DNA of 64,000 bases from JADLHS01 sp964553795 (GCA_964553795.1 CAZKMR010000001.1:101250-165249); one strand, 5' to 3'; positions 28,501-37,826 are shown, counted from the first letter of the stretch. A program made the numbers and translations. Notes: a model not told the origin generated them from the letters alone.

Positions 28501-31500
28501 CGAGTTGCTGGAAGCGATTTGTGATGTGCGCGCCGGTGAGTGCGCCGCCGTTGTAGAAATGTTTTTGCACGCGATCCGCCCAGAGCAGTCGAAACTCCGC
28601 GCTGTCCTGCAAGCGGCGATAGAGCCGGGCGATTTCAGATCCATTGTTGGCGAGACCGGCATCGGAATCGGTGAAGCTGTTGATGCTGGTGGGCGAACGA
28701 CCGTAAATGCCCATGCCCCATTCGGCATCCCAAACGACGAAACGCCAGATGCCGCCCGCCGTTTGTTCGCGGCCCGCGCGCCAATTGTTGTTCGGCCAAT
28801 CGCCCATGCCGGCGTACGTATTCAACACGAGGTAATCCACGAAGTTGGTGAGATCGAGCCACGCCGCGATGGTGTTGTAATCGGATGGATCGGAGACGTC
28901 GGCGGTGTTGTAAACGTAGTTCACCAGATCCTGCATGTTGGCGAACGTGCCGTCCACCGCGCCGCCGCCTTCCTGCCACGGCGGTTTAACGACGTCCCAA
29001 TTCTCGCCGCCGCCGAGATGTTCCTGAAAAAATTCTGCGTGAACGCGCTCCGTCGGATTGTAAACCGGCAGCAGCCATGGCTTGTCAGGATTGTAGTAAT
29101 AATTTCCGTTCACGAGCACGATCGCCATGTTGCCGTGCGCCGTGAGTTGTCCCATGTCGCCGAAAAGCCGACGATGTAATTCGTCGCGAATAAAAGGATT
29201 TTCCTGTTCGTTGAAACCTGCGCGCAACACAAGACCATCGAACCGCGTTACGCTCGTTTCCGGAAACAGCGGATAGTTCAATCGGCCCGGTCCGTAGTCG
29301 CTGCGAAAATAGAGTCGGAAGGAAAACTTGCTTTCGGCATCGGAGTGTTCGCGATTGTAGTCGCTGCCCTGAATTCGAATGCCGCAGTCTATTTGAAACC
29401 CAGAATGGTCGGTTGCTTTAATCCACTCGACCGACACCGGTTTTTCCCACGCGAGGCCGTGTTGTTCGACGTTTCGATAATCGGGGCCGAAACCCATAAT
29501 GCCCGTCGGTCCCCACAAATGATTGCTGTCGGTGACGAGCGAAACCACCGGCAACGCGCGGAGTGATTCCGGCAAATGGAAGAGGTAACTGTGCGTGACG
29601 GCCTTCGCCGGCAAATGATTGGTTTTGAACGCAGCGATTCGAAACAACGTTGTGTTGGTGATCTGCAATGCGCCGGGAAAGATCGTGCTGCTCGCGGTCG
29701 GTTCNNNNNNNNNNNNNNNNNNNNNNNNNNNNNNNNNNNNNNNNNNNNNNNNNNNNNNNNNNNNNNNNNNNNNNNNNNNNNNNNNNNNNNNNNNNNNNNN
29801 NNNNTTGTGTTGGTGATCTGCAATGCGCCGGGAAAGATCGTGCTGCTCGCGGTCGGTTCAGCGCCATTTGTGGTGTAACGCAAAATCACATCGGGCGTCG
29901 GACACGACGCCGTCAGCGTGAAGGGCGTTTCAAAATGGCCGCGTTGGACATTCACATGAACCGGCTCAACGACGCCGATGATGGTGCTGAAGCCGTTGCC
30001 GCTGCCGGGCGTGGGTGTTGCGAAATAACGCAATTGCCCGAGCAAATCCCAACCATAGGAAATGTCGTTGCGTTGTTCGGGAAACGGATCGTAACTGCTG
30101 ACGAGTTGGCGTGGGGAGTCGGCGGAGTAAAGTCCCAGCGACTCGCCGCCCGCTGCCAGCTTGAAATTGGTGTGGGTTGGGCCCGTGCCGGGTTTGCGAT
30201 CTTTGCCGGACGCGAACACGACGAGATATTCGCCGGGATTCAACGTGCGCACCGGAAAGGTCCAGAGCCCGGGCAACGCCGGATCATCGCTCAACGACCA
30301 GTTCGCGAGGTTCACCGGTTGCGAACCGCGATTGTAGATTTCGATCCAATCTTCGAGTGCGCCGTCCTCGTCGCGGAGTCCGTTGCTGGAAACGTTCGAA
30401 GAGAGAATTTCGTTAATCACCAGATCGGGCAGCGACTGATTTGGATCGAGCGTGTAATTCCACGAGCCGCCGGCAAATGGATTTGCATTCGCGGCGTCGT
30501 CGGTGATGGCATGTCCCGCACTCCACGCGACGGTGACCGGTCCGGCAGGTGGCGGCGGGAATTTGAAAACGTACGGCTGCCCGGGAAGTTTCGTGATGTT
30601 GGTGGCCGCAATTCCATTGATCAGTAAATCGGCGGCATCCACTCCGAGGACAGTTTCGTTGAACGTCACTTCGATTTGACTCAACGTTGCCACTTGCGCG
30701 CCGCCACCGGGAAACAAAATCGAAATCACGGGCGGGAGGGTGTCGGTCAAAGTGTATTGCCAGGTTGCGCCCGGACCGGTGGCGTTGAAGGCGTTGCCGG
30801 GCGAACTCAAATCGGTGATGCCGTGGCCGGTTGCCCAGGTGATGTTGACCGTCCCCTCCGCCGGTGGCGCAAAGGTGAAAGAATATTCAGCACCGCTGCC
30901 GGTGACGGTGAGTGCTGGATTGCCATTGATGCGCAAATCCGAAGCGCCCACACCGGTCACCGGTTCAGAGAACTGAACGAAGATATTCGTCAGCGCGGCT
31001 ACCGTGCCGGCGGGAGGATCGAATTGAGCGACGACCGGCGGCGTGGTGTCTGAAAGCAACTTGACCTCGTCCACATAAAAAGTCGGCAGCGAATTGCCGG
31101 AGGCATTCTGAAGATTGAAACGTGTCATGTTCGGCGCGCCGCTCAAACCGAGGTCCGCAAGTGGAATAATCACTTGCTGCCACACGCCCGCCGCAGGTGC
31201 AGGCATTGCAACTCCCGGCAACGATATTCCGTCGGTCTCCGCGTAGAGTTGGAGCGACTGTCCACCGGTCGAGCCGCCGTGAATCCAAAATGAAATGCTG
31301 CTGAACGCGTTGGCGTCTTGCGGGCTGTGCCAGAAGGACAGCGCGCTCCACGCGCCGGCGGTAACGCTGATTGACCTCGTGCCGGAATGCCGCGGCGTTG
31401 AGTTGTTCAGATTCACTGACGCCCAGCTCCAGTTCTGCCAACTGTTTTGCAGCGAATCCGTATAAATGTTCTGGTCGGCGAAAACCGCGCCCGGACTGGC

Positions 31501-31563
31501 GAGCAAACTGAGGGTAACTAAAAAAGTTCGAAATCTGTTGGTGGGACAGCAATTAAACTTCAT
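25559..31563 (-). CDS. Second giant secreted CotH-kinase/lamin-tail protein (split by an assembly artefact)
   Basis: Appears broken at 29705-29804 (N), but 29650-29704 and 29805-29859 are the same 55 bp. Removing one copy and the N (155 bp) restores one frame of 1950 codons (1949 residues), so this is an intact gene. Order: signal peptide (1-29), ligand-binding-like sandwich (to about 170), two SbsA-like Ig domains, LTD, chitobiase-like domain, CotH kinase (about 29550-28330, with FVVWDAEWGMG as the W-D motif and LPVYNPTERVHAEFF), second chitobiase-like domain, five or more LTDs (LRITELMYNP, VRLNELMAEN, LTINEWLANP, GPVLNEVLARN, LRINEWMPLP), a DTDGDGIPD calcium-binding stretch near 25930, and a C-terminal sandwich. 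Nearly the same domain order as the giant at 790-7905, so a paralogue. Confidence 0.85.
29650..29859. other. Scaffold gap with 55-bp duplicated flanks
   Basis: 100 N (29705-29804) between two identical 55-bp copies (29650-29704, 29805-29859). This is an unmerged contig overlap, not a biological repeat. Confidence 0.9.
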
Positions 31564-31722
31564 TACGACATGAGGTCAGAGGTTGGTTTTGCATGGTTGG
31601 GATGGAGGAGCATAACTTGTTTTTTGTCATGATGGTTCTCCTTTTTTGTCGTCAGTTTTGCTGACACTGACTGTTGCCACTTCTGATATTCGCCGGAAAG
31701 CCCCGCGTAATCCGCCACTTCC

Positions 31723-31751
31723 TTGACTCACTCCGGCGCGCTTGGTACGGT
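31723..31751 (+). promoter_or_regulatory. Promoter-like boxes before nuoA
   Basis: TTGACT (31723-31728), 17-base spacer, TACGGT (31746-31751), nine bases before the nuoA start; again a very short leader. Confidence 0.42.
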
Positions 31752-31760
31752 TTGCTCGCG

Positions 31761-32156
31761 ATGGAAGCCAATCAACTCGCGGTGGTCGAAACCAGTCCCT
31801 ATCTGGTGATCGTGGTGCTGATGTTCGCCGCGGTGGCGTTCGCAGCGACTCCGCTGGTGCTGGCGCGACTCTGGGCGAAATTCTTCTCGCCGCGTAAACC
31901 TGGTCAGGACAAAAACGCCACTTACGAGTGCGGCTTGGAATCCAAAGGCGACGCGTGGGTGCAGTTCAAATCGGAATACTATCTTTACGCAATCATCTTC
32001 CTGATCTTCGACGTGGAAACCATTTTTCTGCTGCCGTTTGCGGTGGCGTTCACGGATTTGAGCGTCGGCGCATTTATCGCGATGATGGTCTTTTTGCTAT
32101 TGTTGGTGGAAGGACTGGTCTGGGCTTGGAAGAAAGGCGTGCTGACGTGGCGCTAG
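31761..32156 (+). CDS. nuoA: NADH-quinone oxidoreductase subunit A
   Basis: 131 residues with three membrane helices (VIVVLMFAAVAFAATPLVLA; YYLYAIIFLIFDVETIFLLPFAVAF; GAFIAMMVFLLLLVEGLVWAWKKG). The loop YECGLESKGDAWVQFKSEYYLYAI and FDVETIFL are the family signatures, near the quinone site of complex I. ATG 31761 is chosen because the earlier in-frame start (31674) adds an unrelated stretch that would contain the promoter. First of nuoA-nuoB-nuoC. Confidence 0.96.
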   Translation: MEANQLAVVETSPYLVIVVLMFAAVAFAATPLVLARLWAKFFSPRKPGQDKNATYECGLESKGDAWVQFKSEYYLYAIIFLIFDVETIFLLPFAVAFTDLSVGAFIAMMVFLLLLVEGLVWAWKKGVLTWR

Positions 32157-32218
32157 GTTTTGGCGCTGAGATTTAGTTTCCAAGCGTTGGCGTGATTGAA
32201 AATGAAAATACTGCTGTG

Positions 32219-32300
32219 GCTGGTAGGGCGCGTCACTCCGTGCGCGCCGTTTCGTGCCAGTCAAACGACGGCGCGCACGGAGTGACGCGGCCCTACCAGC
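32219..32300. repeat. Long inverted repeat between nuoA and nuoB
   Basis: Arms of 32 and 33 bases (32219-32250 and 32268-32300; both built of GCTGGTAGGGC, CGCGTCACTCC and GTGCGCGCCGT or their complement) pair perfectly except one extra base, with a 17-base loop. Has the look of a REP/MITE-like mobile palindrome, and its mRNA would fold into a stable hairpin between the two genes. Confidence 0.85.
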
Positions 32301-32333
32301 AGTTGTCATTTTGTTACACACGGAAAGATTTGA

Positions 32334-32945
32334 ATGATGGATGAAGGATTAAAAAACGAATTGCAGAAGCAGGGAGTTTTCACTTCGACCCTTGAGGACA
32401 TTTACAATTGGGGTCGGCAAAACTCCATCTGGCCGCTGCAGTTTGGTCTCGCGTGTTGCGCGATTGAAATGATCGCGACAACCATGGCGCGATATGATTT
32501 GGCGCGATTCGGCGCGGAAGTGTTTCGGCCGTCGCCGCGCCAGGCGGATTTAATGATCGTGGCGGGAACGGTCACCAAGAAAATGGCACCGCAAGTCGTG
32601 CGACTCTACAATCAGATGGCTGAGCCGAAATACGTCATTGCGATGGGTGCGTGCGCAATTTCCGGTGGCCCATTTAAGCAAGGTTACAATGTACTCAAGG
32701 GTATTGACCGTTTTATCCCGGTGGATGTGCACATCCCGGGCTGTCCGCCGCGTCCCGAAGCGTTGATTCACGCGTTCATGACGTTGCAGCAAAAAATTGC
32801 GGATCAAGAACTGACCGGCGCCGCGCGGGCGCGGCACCTCAATCCCGATGCGCCGAGTGAATTTACTGTGCCGCGCTTCGGGGAACATGATCTGCAACCT
32901 CCGAACAATCCCCAGGTCTGGAAAACTCCAGCCCTGACGCGTTAG
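32334..32945 (+). CDS. nuoB: NADH-quinone oxidoreductase subunit B
   Basis: 203 residues. Carries cluster N2 of complex I: the tandem cysteines in GLACCAIEM, then MGACAISGGPF and IPGCPPRPEAL supply the four ligands. GQ/WPLQFGLACC and VDVHIPGCPPRP are diagnostic. The last 35 residues are a variable tail. ATG at 32334 or 32337. Its upstream region contains the long palindrome. Nuo C follows one base after the stop. Confidence 0.97.
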   Translation: MMDEGLKNELQKQGVFTSTLEDIYNWGRQNSIWPLQFGLACCAIEMIATTMARYDLARFGAEVFRPSPRQADLMIVAGTVTKKMAPQVVRLYNQMAEPKYVIAMGACAISGGPFKQGYNVLKGIDRFIPVDVHIPGCPPRPEALIHAFMTLQQKIADQELTGAARARHLNPDAPSEFTVPRFGEHDLQPPNNPQVWKTPALTR

Positions 32946-32946
32946 C

Positions 32947-33585
32947 ATGCAATCGCTTGACCAAATCAAATCGCGCATTACGCACGCATTGCCCGGCGCA
33001 CGGGTGGAGATCATTCCGAACGAAAGCCCGATCGGCCAGTTGTCTTTGCTGGTGGATTCCAACCACGGCCTCGCGATTGCCAAACTATTGCGAGACGATC
33101 CAGAGTTGCGTTTGGATTATTGCTCCAACGTGACTGGAATCGATTGGCCGGAAGCGGTCATCAAGTCGAAGGTCAAGAAGAAGGTGGTCGTGGAAGGAGT
33201 GGAGCAGGAGGTTGAAGAAACCGTCGAGACGTTGCGCTCCGGTTTTCTTGAAGCCGTGTATCATCTTTATTCCATGGAGAAGAAACACGGGCCGGTGATC
33301 CTCCGGCTGCGAACGGAAAATCGTGCCGACCACAATCATTTGCCTTCGCTGACCTCTGTGTGGCGCAGTTGCGAATTCCAGGAACGCGAGATTTTTGACC
33401 TTTACGGCATCGTCTTTGATGGGCATCCGGATTTGCGGCGCATTTTGATGTGGGACGGATTCAAGGATCATCCGATGCGTAAGGACTACGTCGAACCGGA
33501 TGACTACGAGTATGAACCGACTCCGCACGACGACGTGTTGGAGAAAGCCAAGAAGCATCAGGTCGGCTCCGGAAACTCCGGCTGA
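32947..33585 (+). CDS. nuoC: NADH-quinone oxidoreductase subunit C
   Basis: 212 residues. Peripheral-arm 30-kDa subunit of complex I. Signatures: EAVYHLYSMEKKHGPVILRLR, LPSLTSVWRSCEFQEREIFDLYGIVFDGHPDLRRILMWDGFKDHPMRKDYV. An insert of basic/acidic residues (SKVKKKVVVEGVEQEVEETVE, about 77-97) interrupts the N-terminal domain. It starts one base after nuoB. NuoD and later subunits do not follow; the SRP RNA comes next. Confidence 0.95.
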   Translation: MQSLDQIKSRITHALPGARVEIIPNESPIGQLSLLVDSNHGLAIAKLLRDDPELRLDYCSNVTGIDWPEAVIKSKVKKKVVVEGVEQEVEETVETLRSGFLEAVYHLYSMEKKHGPVILRLRTENRADHNHLPSLTSVWRSCEFQEREIFDLYGIVFDGHPDLRRILMWDGFKDHPMRKDYVEPDDYEYEPTPHDDVLEKAKKHQVGSGNSG

Positions 33586-33642
33586 GTGGCGCGTTGGATA
33601 ATTTCGCTTGAAGCGGTCGTCCGAGTGCCCCAAATTTTCCTC

Positions 33643-33734
33643 GCTAGGGCCCATGGAATGTGGACTTACGAACCCCGCCAGGGCCGGAAGGCAGCAACGG
33701 TAGTTTGCTCCGTATCTGCCGTGGTCACCCTAGC
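33643..33734 (+). ncRNA. ffs: Small bacterial signal recognition particle RNA (4.5S)
   Basis: Contains the conserved SRP Alu-less domain IV core: CGAACCCCGCCAGG, then CCGGAAGGCAGCAACGG, forming the asymmetric loops bound by Ffh. Ends pair as GCTAGGG (33643-33649) with CCCTAGC (33728-33734), giving a single hairpin of about 92 nt, followed by a T-rich stretch. It lies about 100 bp before dnaX, a location seen in many bacteria. Confidence 0.93.
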
Positions 33735-33830
33735 ATTTTCCTTTTTGATTTTAGATTTCCGATTGCCAATTCAAACTTCGACTCGACGCGCGGCTTCTTA
33801 ATCTTAATCTGTCTCTTAATCTAAATCGTC

Positions 33831-35806
33831 ATGTCCTATCAGGTCATCGCCCGCAAATACCGCCCGCAACGGTTTGAGGACGTCGTTGGTCAGGAGCACG
33901 TCACCGACACGCTCGCCAACGCCATCAAACAAAACCGCATTGCGCACGCGTATCTGTTTTGCGGACCGCGCGGGACGGGGAAAACGACCATTGCGCGCAT
34001 TTTTGCCAAATGCCTCAACTGCACCGGCGGGCCGAAAGTGGATTTCGACGACGACGACTCGCGCGTGAAGGAAATCACCGAAGGCCGTGCGATGGATGTG
34101 CTGGAAATTGACGGCGCGAGCAACAACGGCGTCGAGCAGGTGCGGGAGTTGCGCGAGACGTGCCAATACGTTCCGGCGAACGGCAAGTTCAAGATCTACA
34201 TCATCGACGAGGTGCACATGCTCTCGACGGCGGCGTTCAACGCGCTGCTCAAGACGCTCGAAGAGCCGCCGGCGCACGTGAAATTCATGTTCGCCACGAC
34301 CGATCCCGAAAAGGTGCTGGCGACCATTCTTTCGCGCTGCCAACGCTTCGATCTGCGACGCATTCCGACGGCGCTCATCGTCAACCACCTTGGCGACATC
34401 GCAAAAAAAGAAAAAGTTTCCGTGGATGAAGCGGCACTTTACGCTATTGCGCGCGGGGCGGACGGCGGGATGCGCGATGCCGAATCCACGCTCGATCAGC
34501 TCATCAGTTTTTGCGGCGACAAAATCGAAGAAGCCGATGTGCTCACGATGTTTGGTCTCGCCGCGCAGGGGCAGATTCTGGAACTGAGTCGCGCGGTGCT
34601 CGCGGGCGAAATTCACACGACGCTGCATCAACTCAACGATCTCGCGCAGAAAGGCAAAGACCTCGGACGTTTGCTCTCCGATTTGCTGAGTCACTTCCGC
34701 AATCTGATTTTGTTTCAAGTCTCGAAGGGCGACTTGAGTTTGATGGAAGTTTCCGAAGCCGAAGCCGCGTCGCTGAAGGAACAAGTCACACTCGCGAACA
34801 CCGAGGCATTGACGCGAATTCTGGAAGTGCTGGCGGACGCAGAACTGCGCCTGCGCGATGCGGCGTCGAAGAAAATTCTGCTGGAAGTCACGCTGCTCCG
34901 CGCCATCGAAGCGCGAAATGCGGTGAGCATTGACGCGGTGTTGAAACAATTGAACGTGCTGCGCGGGCAGGGCGGGGGCGCGTCGCCAGCGCCAAGTGCA
35001 ACTGCTCCAACAGCGGAGGTTGCGAAGAAGACTTCCGCTCCGGTGACGCCACCAACAGCGGCTCAGGCGAAGACGGTTATTCCGCCGCCACCTGCCGCTG
35101 TCACTCCAGCGCCTGTGCCGCCGGTGGTTCCGACTGCTGCGGCAACACCGCCAACTCCGTCTGCCGCTTCCGTTCCCGCCGAGAATCTCGAAGCACTTTG
35201 GGCGCAAATTGTGGATGCCGCCGGGCGTGCGAGCCCGTTTGTGCGGACCTATCTGCTGGAAGCGCATCCGGTGTCGTTTGAGAAAGGGTTGTTCACCATC
35301 GGATTCGATCCGGAGTTCGATGATCATCGCGGCTTAGTGGACAATTCGCGCAATCACACTTTGCTGCAAACGAAACTGGCCGAACTCGGTCATCCACAGA
35401 CGCAAATTAGATTCATTCGCGCGGATGCGCCGGCGGGTTGGGTGCGTCCGACACCTGCGCCTCCGGCTGCAACCCCAACGCCTGCGCCGGCGAAACCAGT
35501 CGCTGGCGCACCGCCTAAACCAGCCGCGCCCGCGGCGAAAGAAAAAGCTCCCGCGCCGATGCAGTTCAATAAAGACGATTTCAAGAACGATCCGTTGATT
35601 CAAAAAGCGCTGGAGGTATTCAAAGGGCAAATTGTCGAAGTGCGGGCGTANNNNNNNNNNNNNNNNNNNNNNNNNNNNNNNNNNNNNNNNNNNNNNNNNN
35701 NNNNNNNNNNNNNNNNNNNNNNNNNNNNNNNNNNNNNNNNNNNNNNNNNNTGATTCAAAAAGCGCTGGAGGTATTCAAAGGGCAAATTGTCGAAGTGCGG
35801 GCGTAA
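33831..35806 (+). CDS. dnaX: DNA polymerase III subunits gamma/tau (scaffold gap near 3' end)
   Basis: Clamp-loader ATPase. The 100 N at 35651-35750 sit between identical 55-bp copies (35596-35650, 35751-35805); removing 155 bp gives an intact gene of 606 residues ending KGQIVEVRA. Walker A GPRGTGKTT, DExx box IIDEVHML, SRC motif SRCQRF, sensor and lid domains, then gamma/tau oligomerisation region and two Pro/Ala-rich linkers (about 380-455 and 535-575). The zinc module is abnormal: after CLNC the usual CGxCxxC stretch is replaced by DFDDDDSRV. Alternative gamma-form production cannot be judged. Confidence 0.95.
35596..35805. other. Scaffold gap with 55-bp duplicated flanks in dnaX
   Basis: 35596-35650 and 35751-35805 are identical; the 100 N between them are an unmerged overlap. 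Confidence 0.9.
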
Positions 35807-35834
35807 CTTTAGCAGATGCGATAACGACCGCTCC

Positions 35835-36350
35835 GTGAGAAAGAAAAACCAAGAGACCACTTCGGCTTCCGATTTAAGTTGGATTCTGCTTCTGACTGTG
35901 GCTGCGGTTGTAGTGAGCTCGCTTTCGTTGCTTCACTACAACGTGCTTTACACAGAGGGCGAGGTTGTCCAAGGGTTGTTTGGCTTGCTGGTTTTCCTGG
36001 TTGGCGGACTTGTTCTGGTGGGATTCTATCGGCGCACAATTGCGCTCTGGTCGGTCACATTGCTGGGCGGCAGCTTACTGGTTTGGCAATCGTACCAAAG
36101 CCGCAAGTGGGCAGTGATTCACGAGGAAATCATCGCGATTGTGCAGTTTGCCGAGGAAAACAGGCAAACTACGGGGTCGTACCCAGCTACTCTTGACGGA
36201 TATGCATTCAAGCGATCGCGGGTCAAATCTCACATTTACCGTTTGAGCGCCGACGAAACGAATGGATTTCGCATTACCTATTTTATCAACGATCCCGGCA
36301 TCACCTATTGGTATTCGACCAAGTCTGGGTTTGGGTATTATCCGGATTAA
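35835..36350 (+). CDS. Hypothetical membrane protein between dnaX and ybaB
   Basis: 171 residues from a GTG at 35835 (28 bp after dnaX). Three membrane helices (SWILLLTVAAVVVSSLSLL; LFGLLVFLVGGLVLVGFY; TIALWSVTLLGGSLLVW) then a soluble C-terminal domain with VQFAEENRQTTGSYPATLDGY, which resembles the G-x-Y-P motif of pseudopilin-type C-terminal domains. No family assigned. Location suggests cotranscription with dnaX-recR. Confidence 0.65.
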   Translation: MRKKNQETTSASDLSWILLLTVAAVVVSSLSLLHYNVLYTEGEVVQGLFGLLVFLVGGLVLVGFYRRTIALWSVTLLGGSLLVWQSYQSRKWAVIHEEIIAIVQFAEENRQTTGSYPATLDGYAFKRSRVKSHIYRLSADETNGFRITYFINDPGITYWYSTKSGFGYYPD

Positions 36351-36397
36351 GAATCAAATTCGTTCACAAATAAATCTTCACCTGCTAATTTCAACCT

Positions 36398-36712
36398 ATG
36401 TCTAGTATTGGAAAGTTGATGAAACAGGCTGCGCGGATGCAGCAGCAAATGGAACAGACGCAGGCCGCGTTGGCGGCGCGCACGGTGGAAGCCACCAGCG
36501 GGGGCGGCGCCGTCAAGGTCACTGCCAAATGCGACGGCACGCTCGCGGCGATCAAAATCGATCCGCAGGCGTTGAATCCGTCGGATGCGCAATTGCTGGA
36601 AGACATGATTCTCACCGCGACGAATCAAGCCCTCGGTCAGGCGAAGGAAATTTCCAACGCCGAGATGGGCAAGATTACGCAAGGCTTCAGTCTGCCCGGA
36701 TTGGGAATGTAA
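36398..36712 (+). CDS. ybaB: YbaB/EbfC family nucleoid-associated protein
   Basis: 104 residues. Dimeric DNA-binding protein encoded with recR in most bacteria. Helical N-terminus (IGKLMKQAARMQQQMEQTQAALAART), then VEATSGGGAVKVTAKCDGTLAAIKIDP and the closing helix LLEDMILTATNQALGQAKE. Normal length. Confidence 0.95.
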   Translation: MSSIGKLMKQAARMQQQMEQTQAALAARTVEATSGGGAVKVTAKCDGTLAAIKIDPQALNPSDAQLLEDMILTATNQALGQAKEISNAEMGKITQGFSLPGLGM

Positions 36713-36753
36713 AAGCGGAATGTAGAAGTATGAATGAAGAATGCCGAAGTGCG

Positions 36754-36785
36754 GTGCGCGAGCCGGCGCGCGAGGGGCGCGCGTG
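36754..36785. repeat. Short GC-rich hairpin between ybaB and recR
   Basis: Contains GCGCGCGAGGGGCGCGC-type inverted repeats. Read on the minus strand it resembles the first two hairpins of the multi-hairpin elements at 51111 and 54184, so it may be a fragment of that family. Confidence 0.35.
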
Positions 36786-36831
36786 TTTGAAGCTTCTTCA
36801 TTTTTGATTTTTCGTTTTTCCTTCGCAGGTC

Positions 36832-37428
36832 ATGCTCCCTGATTCTCTCACCGCGCTGACTGCGGCGCTGAGCAAGCTGCCCGGCATCGGTCCACGCTCG
36901 GCGGAGCGGATTGCTTTGCACCTGGCGCAGGCAGAAACGGTTGTGGTGCAGCACCTTGCTGAGACAATTCTGGCGGCGCGGGAGCGTATTCGGTTTTGCG
37001 AAATTTGCGGGGCATTAACGGAGACTTCGCCCTGCCGTTTATGCAGCGACCCGCGCCGCGATGGCACGATTGTCTGTGTCGTGGAGCGGGCCGTGGATAT
37101 TCTGAGTATTGAGAAATCCGGCACTTATCACGGGAAGTATCACGTGCTGGGTGGGAAGATTGCGCCTTTGGACGGAGTAGCGCCCGAAGATTTGCGCATC
37201 GCGGAGTTGGAGCAGCGATTAGGCAGCGAGCCGATTCGCGAATTGGTAATCGCGCTTGGTACGGACGTGGAAGGTGACGCGACGAGTCAGTATCTGGCCA
37301 AACGTTTGACTCGAGCGGAACTGAAGATTTCGCGAATTGCCTATGGCTTGCCGGCAGGCAGCGGGCTGGAGTTTGCCGATGAGTTGACTTTGAGTCGCGC
37401 TCTGGAAGGCCGGCGCGAAATGCGCTGA
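36832..37428 (+). CDS. recR: Recombination mediator protein RecR
   Basis: 198 residues. Helix-hairpin-helix (LSKLPGIGPRSAERIALHL), four-cysteine zinc finger (CEICGALTETSPCRLC), Toprim domain (ICVVERAVDILSIE, HVLGGKIAPLDGVAPEDLRI) and C-terminal Walker-B-like segment (RIAYGLPAGSGLEFADELTLSRAL). Forms the clamp that loads RecA with RecO/RecF. Followed by a terminator. Confidence 0.96.
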   Translation: MLPDSLTALTAALSKLPGIGPRSAERIALHLAQAETVVVQHLAETILAARERIRFCEICGALTETSPCRLCSDPRRDGTIVCVVERAVDILSIEKSGTYHGKYHVLGGKIAPLDGVAPEDLRIAELEQRLGSEPIRELVIALGTDVEGDATSQYLAKRLTRAELKISRIAYGLPAGSGLEFADELTLSRALEGRREMR

Positions 37429-37439
37429 CCAACAGCGCT

Positions 37440-37464
37440 ACTCGCGAACGGGGCGCGAGTTTTT
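37440..37464 (+). terminator. Terminator after recR
   Basis: Seven-base stem ACTCGCG (37440-37446) / CGCGAGT (37454-37460), loop of seven, then TTTT. Eleven bases after the recR stop. Confidence 0.7.
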
Positions 37465-37475
37465 CGGGGGAGAGG

Positions 37476-37673
37476 TTAGCGTGGCTGCACTTGCAACGGT
37501 TTGGCGGCGCGCTCAATTTGCGGTCGCGTTTGGTGGACGTAGCTCATCAAGGCGACGATGCCGCCGATCAATACCACGCCGAAACAAATGGCGATCCAGC
37601 GCATTTTGGCCCGAAGTTCTCGTTCCCGGTGAAGCATGGTCGGGAAAAAAATTTTTCCCAATGTGAATAGCAT
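37476..37673 (-). CDS. Small single-pass membrane protein, hypothetical
   Basis: 65 residues with one membrane helix (WIAICFGVVLIGGIVALMSYV, residues 26-46) flanked by basic residues, and a short hydrophilic tail. A second possible start lies 12 codons in (MLHRER). No family recognised; convergent with recR. Confidence 0.45.
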   Translation of the reverse strand: MLFTLGKIFFPTMLHRERELRAKMRWIAICFGVVLIGGIVALMSYVHQTRPQIERAAKPLQVQPR

Positions 37674-37785
37674 GGCGCGATGATTGCGGGAACAAAATCG
37701 CTCAGCAATTCAGATTTTTCCCTAGTCACGTAAAAACATCAAGGCACTCATGGCTTTACTGCAACCATACAAACGCGGATTGAAA

Positions 37786-37815
37786 TTGTTTCCTGGCCCA
37801 CGGCATGACTAGAGT
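37786..37815 (+). promoter_or_regulatory. Promoter-like boxes before the HAD hydrolase
   Basis: TTGTTT (37786-37791), 18-base spacer, TAGAGT (37810-37815), eleven bases before the ATG. Confidence 0.33.
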
Positions 37816-37826
37816 GAGAGGCGACT

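Noticed and set aside
29650..29859. Frameshift or transposon in the second CotH gene
   Set aside because: The interruption is 100 N with duplicated 55-bp edges; the frame is intact after collapse.
33816..35327. 503-codon minus-strand frame opposite dnaX
   Set aside because: Arg/His-rich, no homology features, and fully antisense to a certain gene; a codon-bias shadow.
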